This document shows positions 36,275 to 43,920 of a DNA stretch of 64,000 bases, in pieces. The position numbers and the translations under genes are program-made. A model generated the notes under the pieces. It was not told where the DNA came from, did not search any database, and saw only the letters and a program-made list of their open reading frames with translations. Source of the stretch: an uncultured Caulobacterales bacterium (lineage in GTDB: Bacteria; Pseudomonadota; Alphaproteobacteria; Caulobacterales; Caulobacteraceae); NCBI GenBank assembly GCA_903884425.1, contig CAISEP010000023.1, forward strand, positions 310,001 to 374,000. Reading direction: 5' to 3'. Each line of letters begins with the position of its first letter. The first letter of the stretch is position 1.

Positions 36275-37015
36275 ATGGGTCGACTGACGGGCAAGGCCGC
36301 CCTGGTGACCGGGGGCAGCCGCGGGATCGGCGCAGCCATCGCCCGGCGGCTGGCGGCGGACGGGGCTTCCGTGCTGCTGACCTGGCAGGCCTCCGCCGAC
36401 CGGGCGGCAGAGGTGGTGGCCGGCATCACCGCGGCCGGTGGCACAGCTGAGGCCCTGCAGGCGGATTCCGGGGATGCCGCCGCCGTCACCGGGGCGGTGG
36501 AGGCCACGGCCGCGCGGTTCGGCCGCCTCGACATCCTGGTGAACAATGCCGGCATGGGCGTGGCGGGGGTCATCGGCGAGGCACGCCTGGCCGACTATGA
36601 CCGGTGCTTCGACGTCAATGTCCGGGCCGTGTTCGTGGCCATGCAGGCCGCCGCCCGCCTCATGCTCGCCGGGGGCCGGATCATCACCATCGGCAGCGTC
36701 AATGCCGACCGCATCCCCTTTGCCGGAGGTGCGGCCTATGCCGCCACCAAGGCCGCCGTGGCCGGTCTGACCCGGGGCGCGGCCCGGGACCTCGGCCCCC
36801 GGGGGATCACCGTCAACCTGGTGCAGCCGGGCCCCATCGACACCGACATGAACCCCGCCGACGGCCCCTGGGCCGGGGCGGCCCGGGCCCTGCTGGCCAC
36901 GGGGGCCTATGGCCAGGGCACGGACGTGGCCGCCCTGGTGGCCTTCCTCTGCGGGGAGGAGGCGGGCTACATCACCGGGGCCACCCTCAATGTGGACGGG
37001 GGCTACACCGCCTGA
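36275..37015 (+). CDS. short-chain dehydrogenase/reductase
   Basis: A 246-aa classical SDR: GGSRGIGAA, LVNNAGMGVAG, catalytic Ser in ITIGSVNADR, Tyr/Lys in GGAAYAATKAAVAGL, and the FabG-like end GYITGATLNVDGGYTA. The ATG at 36275 directly follows AGGAG, so a slightly upstream GTG (36257) is an alternative start. The proline/glycine site LVQPGPIDTDMNP is the usual PG motif. Divergent from the MFS gene. Substrate unknown. Confidence 0.9.
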   Translation: MGRLTGKAALVTGGSRGIGAAIARRLAADGASVLLTWQASADRAAEVVAGITAAGGTAEALQADSGDAAAVTGAVEATAARFGRLDILVNNAGMGVAGVIGEARLADYDRCFDVNVRAVFVAMQAAARLMLAGGRIITIGSVNADRIPFAGGAAYAATKAAVAGLTRGAARDLGPRGITVNLVQPGPIDTDMNPADGPWAGAARALLATGAYGQGTDVAALVAFLCGEEAGYITGATLNVDGGYTA

Positions 37016-37118
37016 GCACCTGACGACCGATCCGGCCCGCGCCGTCTGGTCGTCCGCGAGGGGCTCCTCTAGTCTTGAGTCGGGGGCGATGCCCTTGCGC
37101 CCTCTGGAGACCGCTGGA

Positions 37119-38855
37119 ATGCAGCCAAACCGCAGACACCTGATCACGGCGCTGGGAACGTCCATGGCGCTCTCCGGCGTGGCCCGGGCGGCGGGGGCCT
37201 TCGACCAGGTGAAGGTCTTCGAGGCCGCCCGCATCGTCACCCTGGAGCCGTCGCAGCCCTCGGCGCGGTTCGTCGCCGTGGCCGACGGCATGATCCTGTC
37301 CGTCGCCGACAGCCTGGCCGAGCTGGAGCCCTGGACCCGGGGCCGCACCGTCCATCTGGACCGGCGGTTCGCCGGACAGGTGCTGATGCCCGGCTTCATC
37401 GATCCGCACATCCATCCGATGCAGGCCTCGGTCATGCTGAACCTGCCCTTTATCGCCCCGGATGACTGGAAGCTGCCGTCCGGCTTTTCCGCCGGGGTGC
37501 GCACGCCGGAGGGCTACCGCCAGCGCCTCGTCCAGGCCCTGGCCGGTTCGACCGCCTCGCCCTTCATCACCTGGGGCTATCACGACCTGTTCCACGGGCG
37601 TCTCCGGCGGCCCGACCTCGACGCCCTGTCCCCCGACCGGCCGCTGGTGCTCTGGCAGCGGAGCTTCCACGAGGTCATCGTCAATTCGGCCATGCTCAGG
37701 GCCTGGGGGCTGGACGACCCGGCGGCCCTGGCCGCGGCCCTCAAGGCGGGCAATGCCGACCCGGCCCATGCCAGCCTCGCCGAGGGGGCGTTCACCGAAA
37801 CCGCCCTGCCGGTGGCCTTGGCCAAGCTGCGGCCGGTGATCATGACCCCGGCCCGGCTGAAGGGCGGCATGGCGGACATGCAGACCATGATGCTGCGCAG
37901 CGGGGTGACGACGGTCTCGGACATGGCCACGGGCATCTTTGCCGGTTTCGCCACCGAGGCCGCCCTGATCCGCGCCGCCTTCGAGCGGCCTGGCAACTGT
38001 TCCCGGGTCATGCTGATGCCCACGGCCCTCGAACTGGACCGGGTGAGCGATCTGGATGCCTGGCTGGCCAGCGCCCGGACCGCCTATGCCGGGCCCCATG
38101 TGCGCCTGGACCGCCGGGTGAAGATGTTCGCCGACGGGGCCTTCTTCGCCCAGAACATGCGCATGAAGCCCCCTGGCTATGCGGACGGCCACGAGGGCAA
38201 GTGGATCACCGAACCCGCGGCCCTGCAGGCGGAGTTCAACCGCTACTGGCAGGCGGGCTTCTCCTTCCACATCCACGTCAATGGCGACGAGGGGGCCGAC
38301 GTGGTGCTCGACGCGCTGGAGACCCTGCCGGTGCGCCGGGGACAGACCGTCACCCTGGAGCACCTGGGCTTTTCCACCGAGGCGCAGAACCGCCGCATCG
38401 CCCGCATGGGGCTGATGGTGTCGGCCCAGCCCAACTACATCCGGGTGCTGGGGGACATCTATGCCACCGAGGGCCTGGGGCCCGACCGGGCGGCGACCAT
38501 GAACCGGCTTGGCTCGCTGGAGCGCAAGGGCGTGCCGCTGGGCCTGCACAGCGACTTCAACATGGCACCCATCGACCCGCTCTATCTCGCCTGGGTGGCC
38601 ACCAACCGCATCACCGTCGGCGGCAAGGTGAAGGGGCCGGAGGAGCGGCTGAGCCTCGACAAGGCCCTGCGCGCCATCACCATCGAAGCGGCCCAGGTGA
38701 TCGGCATGGATGCCCTGGTGGGCTCCATCGCCGCCGGAAAGCAGGCCGACTTCGCCGTGCTGGACAAGGACCCCTACGCCGTGGGCGCCGCCGGTCTGCG
38801 GGACCTGAAGGTCCAGGGCGTGGTGTTCGAAGGCACCTGGACGTCGGCGGCATGA
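37119..38855 (+). CDS. exported amidohydrolase (YtcJ-like)
   Basis: A 578-aa metal-dependent hydrolase of the amidohydrolase 3 type. From the ATG at 37119 (GGAGA 8 bases upstream) the protein begins QPNRRHLITALGTSMALSGV, a twin-arginine-like signal. Metal motif GFIDPHIHPMQ (H97, H99), then a lysine/His region and DGAFFAQNM, FHIHVNGDEG, LEHLGFS and GLHSDFN (catalytic Asp), ending AAGKQADFAVLDKDP. Relatives hydrolyse N-acyl amino acids, imides or related compounds. It is followed by a regulator gene 64 bp downstream. Confidence 0.9.
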   Translation: MQPNRRHLITALGTSMALSGVARAAGAFDQVKVFEAARIVTLEPSQPSARFVAVADGMILSVADSLAELEPWTRGRTVHLDRRFAGQVLMPGFIDPHIHPMQASVMLNLPFIAPDDWKLPSGFSAGVRTPEGYRQRLVQALAGSTASPFITWGYHDLFHGRLRRPDLDALSPDRPLVLWQRSFHEVIVNSAMLRAWGLDDPAALAAALKAGNADPAHASLAEGAFTETALPVALAKLRPVIMTPARLKGGMADMQTMMLRSGVTTVSDMATGIFAGFATEAALIRAAFERPGNCSRVMLMPTALELDRVSDLDAWLASARTAYAGPHVRLDRRVKMFADGAFFAQNMRMKPPGYADGHEGKWITEPAALQAEFNRYWQAGFSFHIHVNGDEGADVVLDALETLPVRRGQTVTLEHLGFSTEAQNRRIARMGLMVSAQPNYIRVLGDIYATEGLGPDRAATMNRLGSLERKGVPLGLHSDFNMAPIDPLYLAWVATNRITVGGKVKGPEERLSLDKALRAITIEAAQVIGMDALVGSIAAGKQADFAVLDKDPYAVGAAGLRDLKVQGVVFEGTWTSAA

Positions 38856-38919
38856 GCCGGCCCTCCGGAGGGCGACCCATGACCTGTGCCGGTCGGGCCG
38901 GTCCCCGGGTCACCGGCCG

Positions 38920-40158
38920 ATGCTGACCCCTCCGCCCGCACCCTCCGATGCCGCGCCGGCGGCCGCCGACCCCCTGCTGCAGGCCGCGGCGGGCCTGGTG
39001 GCCCGGGACGGGTTTGCCGGACTGACCCTCCGCCCCCTGGCCGGTGAGCTGGGGGTTTCGGTCTCGTCCCTGACCAGCCGGTACGGAGCGCGGGAGGACA
39101 TCATCGCCCGGGTGCTGGCCGAGGCCGCGGCGGAGGACCGACGGGTGCTGTCCGGCTGGGCACGGCTGCGGGACCGGATCCCCGAGGGCCACGGCCTGCC
39201 CCTGGCCGATCTCGCCGACCTGATGCTCGACGAGGCCGCCTCGGACCACCGGGAGCGGACGATCCTGTTCCTGGAATGCGTCCAGGCCAGTGGCTGGGAC
39301 GCCCGGGTCCGCGCGGCCCTGGCCGACTGGCGCGCCGTCCGCGCCGCCGCGTGGAACGGGCTGGCCCGGCAGGCGGGCGTGCCCCGGGACGTGATCGAAG
39401 GCGGCCTCATCGAAGGCTATTTCATCGACGAGCTGGCCTATTCCGTCGCCCTTTCCGGATCGGCGGCCTACCGCGCCCTGCGTCGGCTGTGCCTGCGGCG
39501 ACTGTTCCGCGGCCTGCTGCCGGTCGATGATCCGTATGCGGATGATCGCGAGCTGGGGGAGGTCCTCTATGAGCGGTTGGCGGAGGATCCGGCCGCCCTG
39601 GCCGTGGTGCACGGGGCATCGCTGCCCGCCGATTGGCGGCTGGAGGCCGCGAAGTGCTGTGCCATCCTGCTCACCCAGCAGGGCGTGTCCGCCGTGACCC
39701 ACCGCAGCGTGGCCCAGCGCGCGGGGCTCCGGCCCACGACCCTGGCCTATCGCTATCCGGCCCAGGAGGACCTCGTCATTGCCGGTCTGGAATACATCAT
39801 CACCCACCTGCTGACCTCGGTGGCGGATGTGGAGGCCAGCCGGTCCGGCGCGCTGGTTCCGGCGGATCCGATGGCAGGGCTCGACGTCGGCCGGGCGACC
39901 TTCGCGGTGGCGGTGGCCGCCATCCGGATCCCGCGCCTCGTTCCCTGCGCGGCGGACATGCGCCGTCGCCGGGGCATCAACCTCCTGCGGCTCCTGCACA
40001 GTCGCAGCCCGGACTTCCGGCGGATGGACCGCCTCGCCGCCCAGACCCTGGCCGTCGGCATGGTCGGCGCGGACCTGCTCATGCCGGTGACGGAGGTCTC
40101 CCCGGGGGCCACCGAGGCCCGCATCGGGCTCGCCCAACGGTGGATGGCCGGCGTCTGA
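38920..40158 (+). CDS. tandem TetR-family regulator (two HTH domains in one chain)
   Basis: A 412-aa protein, twice the usual TetR length. The first HTH is at about 20-65 (LTLRPLAGELGVSVSSLTSR, YGAREDIIARVLAEA). The second is at about 245-292 (VSAVTHRSVAQRAGLRPTTL, AYRYPAQEDLVIAGLEYI). Each is followed by a ligand-type helical region. The two halves have different sequences, so the fusion is old. It lies 165 bp before a TonB receptor gene whose promoter carries repeated CGTACA motifs. A head-to-tail fused dimer that binds asymmetric or direct-repeat sites is an attractive inference. Confidence 0.85.
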   Translation: MLTPPPAPSDAAPAAADPLLQAAAGLVARDGFAGLTLRPLAGELGVSVSSLTSRYGAREDIIARVLAEAAAEDRRVLSGWARLRDRIPEGHGLPLADLADLMLDEAASDHRERTILFLECVQASGWDARVRAALADWRAVRAAAWNGLARQAGVPRDVIEGGLIEGYFIDELAYSVALSGSAAYRALRRLCLRRLFRGLLPVDDPYADDRELGEVLYERLAEDPAALAVVHGASLPADWRLEAAKCCAILLTQQGVSAVTHRSVAQRAGLRPTTLAYRYPAQEDLVIAGLEYIITHLLTSVADVEASRSGALVPADPMAGLDVGRATFAVAVAAIRIPRLVPCAADMRRRRGINLLRLLHSRSPDFRRMDRLAAQTLAVGMVGADLLMPVTEVSPGATEARIGLAQRWMAGV

Positions 40159-40193
40159 CCGGCGGTCCGTGGGTCCGGCGCAGTTTCCGATAG

Positions 40194-40259
40194 TTTCGTA
40201 CAAACGTCCGTACAGTGCTTAAAAACCCATATTTCAACAAGGAATTACTTTCGTACAAT
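40194..40259 (+). promoter_or_regulatory. TonB-receptor promoter with repeated CGTACA sites
   Basis: TTTCGTACAA occurs identically at 40194-40203 and 40249-40258, and a third CGTACA lies at 40209-40214, 12 bp after the first. The downstream copy overlaps TACAAT (40254-40259), a 5/6 match to -10; a weak TTTCAA (40232-40237) lies 16 bp upstream. The region is AT-rich against the 70% GC background and sits between the tandem TetR gene and the TonB gene, 65 bp before its start. The repeats are the best candidate operators for the TetR-like fusion. Confidence 0.6.
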
Positions 40260-40323
40260 TGTCAATGGACCGTCACATTCGGAGCGTAAGGCAGGCCCTA
40301 TCGGTATTTTGGGGGGACGATCC

Positions 40324-42576
40324 ATGCCTGTTCACACTTCCTGGCGCGCCCTGGCGCTCGCCTTTGCGGCTTCGGTCTGCGGTGCACCTCTGGCCCTTGC
40401 GGCCGCGCCGGCCGCCGACGAGGCCAACACCCTGGCCCCGGTGATCATCACCGCCCAGCACCGGGACGAAAGCGTCCAGCTGGTGCCGATCGCGGTCACC
40501 GTGGTCAGCGGCAAGACCCTCGAGGACACTAACTTCCAGAACCTGACGGACCTGCAGTTCGTGGTTCCCGGCGTCCAGTACGACCCCACCCAGGGGGCGG
40601 CCTTCCAGATCCGCGGCGTCGGCAGCACCTCCTTCGACTTCTCCAACGAGAAGTCGGTGAGCGTCGTGGTCGATGACGTGGTGATGGACGCCCAGCGGGA
40701 GAACGGCCTGACCGGCCTGTCCGACATCCAGCGGGTCGACGTGCTGATGGGGCCGCAGGGCACCCTGTTCGGCAAGAACTCCACCTCCGGCGCCATCGTG
40801 GTGACCACCGCCAATCCGCAGCTCGGCCAGTTCACGGCCAAGACCTCCGCCAGCTACGGCGAGCGGAACGACCACAACTACAACGGCACGGTGAACCTGC
40901 CGATCGGCCAGGACGCCGCCCTGCGGATCACCGCCTACGAGCAGGGCCAGGACGGTCCCGGCAACTACACCACGGTGCACAAGTCCCTGGGCCAGTTCGA
41001 GGACTGGGGCTATCGCGCCAAGCTGCTGTACAAGCCCAGCGACACCCTGGAACTGCTGGTGCTCAACGACTACCAGCACCACTGGGACAGCTCGATCCGC
41101 GTGGCCGTGTCGGGCCAGTCGGCCCTGGTGGCCACCACCCAGGCGGCGCTGGGCGTGACCGCCGGTCCGCAGAACGGGAATGACGCCGACAGCTCCGTCG
41201 GGCGCATCCTCACCACCTCCGAAGGCACCTCGATCCAGGCCAAGCTGAAGGTCGGCGGCGATACCGTGACCTCGATCACCGCGGTGCGGGGCACCACCTA
41301 CGACAACGACACCCCGGCGGACCTGGTTCCCACCAGCACCTATGCCTACATCCCCTTCAACACCGGCCACCTGACCACCTCCAAGGTGAGCCAGGAGCTG
41401 CGCTGGGCCTCACCCACCGGCCAGATGGTCGAGTATGTGGGCGGCCTGTTCTACAACAAGCTGATCGCCGACCAGACCCAGCTCCAGTGGGCGACCCTGG
41501 GCGCGCCGCTCAATGCGTCCACCACCAAGCTCTACGCCCTGACCGGGGCCATCGGCGCGCCGGGCAACATCTCCCTGTTCATGGCCCGCAACACCACGGC
41601 GGCGGCCTATGGCCAGCTGAAGTTCAACCTGACCAGCCGGTTCAACGTCGCCCTCGGCGGGCGCTACACCTATGACAACAACAGCCAGTCCCTGTCCTAT
41701 CCCTTCGTCGACCCGACCCCGCTGGTCGGTCACGAGGTGACGTTCGTGGCCACCAGCGCCCAGCCCTTCCAGCCGGCGGGCAGCCTGGTGGGCCACAACT
41801 TCTCCTACCGGATCGCGCCGGAATATCGCCTGACCGACGACGTGATGCTCTATGCGAGCTATTCCACCGGCTACAAGCCCGGCGGCGTGGCCTTCGTGGG
41901 CAACAAGTACGACCCGTTCCACGAGGAGACCGTCAAGGCCTATGAGGTCGGCGTGAAGTCCGAACTGTTCAACCACCGCCTGCGCCTGAACGCGGACGCC
42001 TTCGACGAGGACTTCAAGGAGTTCCAGGCCACCATCCTGACGGCGATCCCCGGCAGCGTGCTGCTCCAGTCGGTGATCGGCAATGCCGGCGGGCTGAAGA
42101 GCGAGGGCGGGGAGGCGACCTTCGCCTGGAAGGCCACCGAGGCCCTGACCCTCAACGGTTCGGTCACCTATACCGACGCCTACTTCACCAACTACGTGCC
42201 CAACACCACCACCAACTACACCAATACCCGCCTCACCAACGCGCCGCGCTGGGCCGGTTTCGTGGCGGCGGACTATGTGCGGCCGGTCACGGACCTCCTG
42301 ACCCTGAAGGCGACCCTGGACTATGCCTACCGGTCGAACATCTGGACGGTGACCGGCCAGCCCGCCTATTCGGAAGTGAAGGGCTACGGCCTGGTCAACA
42401 CCCGGATCAGCTTCCAGATGCCGACCCGGGGTCTGGAGTTCGGGGTCTATGCCCGAAACCTTTTCGACCACTACTTCTCCACCGGCTGGCAGCAGTACGG
42501 GGCGCTGGGGCTCCTGCACTACCAGTCCCTGGATGCCTCCCGCACCGCGGGGGTCTTCCTGAAGTACACCTACTGA
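40324..42576 (+). CDS. TonB-dependent receptor
   Basis: A 750-aa outer-membrane receptor. The ATG at 40324 (GGGGGGA 8 bases upstream; a TTG at 40309 is possible) gives a signal peptide ending about residue 27. A TonB-box-like LAPVIITAQHRDE leads to the plug domain (about 45-160; LPDIQ-like QRVDVLMGPQGTLFGKNSTS) and a 22-strand beta-barrel ending in aromatic GVFLKYTY. It resembles the IroN/FhuA-like 'TonB receptor plug' group used by Sphingomonads and Caulobacter for carbohydrates or aromatic ligands. No siderophore genes are near. A terminator follows. Confidence 0.93.
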   Translation: MPVHTSWRALALAFAASVCGAPLALAAAPAADEANTLAPVIITAQHRDESVQLVPIAVTVVSGKTLEDTNFQNLTDLQFVVPGVQYDPTQGAAFQIRGVGSTSFDFSNEKSVSVVVDDVVMDAQRENGLTGLSDIQRVDVLMGPQGTLFGKNSTSGAIVVTTANPQLGQFTAKTSASYGERNDHNYNGTVNLPIGQDAALRITAYEQGQDGPGNYTTVHKSLGQFEDWGYRAKLLYKPSDTLELLVLNDYQHHWDSSIRVAVSGQSALVATTQAALGVTAGPQNGNDADSSVGRILTTSEGTSIQAKLKVGGDTVTSITAVRGTTYDNDTPADLVPTSTYAYIPFNTGHLTTSKVSQELRWASPTGQMVEYVGGLFYNKLIADQTQLQWATLGAPLNASTTKLYALTGAIGAPGNISLFMARNTTAAAYGQLKFNLTSRFNVALGGRYTYDNNSQSLSYPFVDPTPLVGHEVTFVATSAQPFQPAGSLVGHNFSYRIAPEYRLTDDVMLYASYSTGYKPGGVAFVGNKYDPFHEETVKAYEVGVKSELFNHRLRLNADAFDEDFKEFQATILTAIPGSVLLQSVIGNAGGLKSEGGEATFAWKATEALTLNGSVTYTDAYFTNYVPNTTTNYTNTRLTNAPRWAGFVAADYVRPVTDLLTLKATLDYAYRSNIWTVTGQPAYSEVKGYGLVNTRISFQMPTRGLEFGVYARNLFDHYFSTGWQQYGALGLLHYQSLDASRTAGVFLKYTY

Positions 42577-42639
42577 GGTCAGCCGATCTGACCTGACGAC
42601 CGGGCCGGGACGCAAGACCCCCACCGTTCCGGCCTGAAA

Positions 42640-42674
42640 GGCCCGCCCGATCGGTCCACCGGTCCGGGCGGGCC
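42640..42674 (+). terminator. hairpin after the TonB receptor gene
   Basis: A perfect 10-bp stem GGCCCGCCCG / CGGGCGGGCC encloses a 15-base loop 63 bp after the receptor stop. AAA precedes and GCTTTCATT follows, a short T-rich tail. It probably ends the receptor transcript before the phosphodiesterase gene. Confidence 0.65.
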
Positions 42675-42716
42675 GCTTTCATTCCGCGGCCCCGGCCGCC
42701 GTCGACGGAGCCGAAG

Positions 42717-43916
42717 ATGATGATCCGCCTGCCCCTGCTGCTCGCCGCCAGCCTGGCCCTGGCCAGCGCCGCCGCCGCCGCGGTGGAGGCCCCGGACCTG
42801 TCGCCGGACCTGAAGATCAACCAGATCCAGGTGCTGGGCACGCACAACAGCTATCACGCCGCCGTCGACCCCCACATCCTGGCCATGATGGACGGCAAGC
42901 TGCCCTCCATGGGCAAGATCGTCGCCAGCCTGCCGGAGGCGGCCCGCCGCCAGTTCCTGATCGACCACCCCAATGACGTGAGCTTCAGCCAGGCCCTGGA
43001 CTACAGCCATCCGACCCTGACCCGGCAGCTCGACCTGGGCGTCCGCGGGCTGGAGATCGACGTCAATCCCGATCCGGAGGGCGGGGCCTATGCGGATCCG
43101 GCGGCCTATCGCATCCTGCGCGCCCAGGGGGTCAGCGACCTGCTGCCCTTCGATCCGGCGACCGTGTCCGCGCCGGGGCTGAAGATCCTGCACATGCCGG
43201 ATGTGGACTTCCGCAGCACCTGCCCGACCTTCCGCAGCTGCATCGCCGAGATCCGGACCTGGTCCGACCGCCATCCCGGCCACGTGCCGATCTTCGTCAT
43301 GGTCGAGGCCAAGGTGAAGAGCTTCCCGATCCTGCCCGGCTCGAAGCCGGTGCCGCCCTTCACGCCACAGACCTATGACGAGATCGACCGCACCATCCTC
43401 GAAGGCATCCCGCGGGACCGGATCATCACCCCCGACGATGTCCGCGGCAGCTATCCCACCCTCGAGGCCGCGGTGCTGGCCGGGGCCTGGCCGACCCTGG
43501 GCCGGTCCCGGGGCAAGGTGATGTTCCTGTTGATGACGGCCACCGGCCATGACGGCGCCGCCGACTACCTGATCGGCCATCCCGGCCTGAAGGGACGGGT
43601 GGCCTTCATGGATTCCCAGCCCGGCCAGGCCCATGCCGCCTTCATCCTGGACGACAATGCCGTGGCCCGCGGGGATGCGATCCGCGACGAGGTCGCCAGG
43701 GGATACTTCGTCCGCACCCGCTCCGACATCGAGACCTGGGAAGCCCGGATCAATGATCCGAGCCGGGCCCGGGCGGCCTTTGCCAGCGGGGGCCAGGTGG
43801 TGTCCACGGACTATGAGGTGCCCCCCGCCGACCCGGCCCACCCCTACCAGGTGACCCTGCCGGGCGGCCAGGCGGCCCGGTGCAACCCGGTCTCCGGGCC
43901 CGGCCCCTGCCGCTAG
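42717..43916 (+). CDS. exported Ca2+-dependent PI-PLC-like phosphodiesterase
   Basis: A 399-aa protein with a signal peptide (1-22). The TIM-barrel PLC motifs are IQVLGTHNSYHAAV (H43, N44) and LTRQLDLGVRGLEIDVNPDP (catalytic His replaced region with Glu/Asp metal ligands), then LKILHMPDVDFRS (second His). It fits the Ca2+-dependent phosphoinositide phospholipase C family (PF16670) found in soil bacteria. It would cleave phosphodiesters of phosphoinositides or inositol compounds outside the cytoplasm. Its stop is 4 bp from the convergent TIR gene stop. Confidence 0.87.
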   Translation: MMIRLPLLLAASLALASAAAAAVEAPDLSPDLKINQIQVLGTHNSYHAAVDPHILAMMDGKLPSMGKIVASLPEAARRQFLIDHPNDVSFSQALDYSHPTLTRQLDLGVRGLEIDVNPDPEGGAYADPAAYRILRAQGVSDLLPFDPATVSAPGLKILHMPDVDFRSTCPTFRSCIAEIRTWSDRHPGHVPIFVMVEAKVKSFPILPGSKPVPPFTPQTYDEIDRTILEGIPRDRIITPDDVRGSYPTLEAAVLAGAWPTLGRSRGKVMFLLMTATGHDGAADYLIGHPGLKGRVAFMDSQPGQAHAAFILDDNAVARGDAIRDEVARGYFVRTRSDIETWEARINDPSRARAAFASGGQVVSTDYEVPPADPAHPYQVTLPGGQAARCNPVSGPGPCR

Positions 43917-43920
43917 GCGC

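Noticed and set aside
32050..36450. A plus-strand open frame of over 1,400 codons.
   Set aside because: It lies antisense to the bicupin, acyl-CoA synthetase and MFS genes, is Gly/Arg/His-rich with no domain, and is expected by chance at 70% GC.
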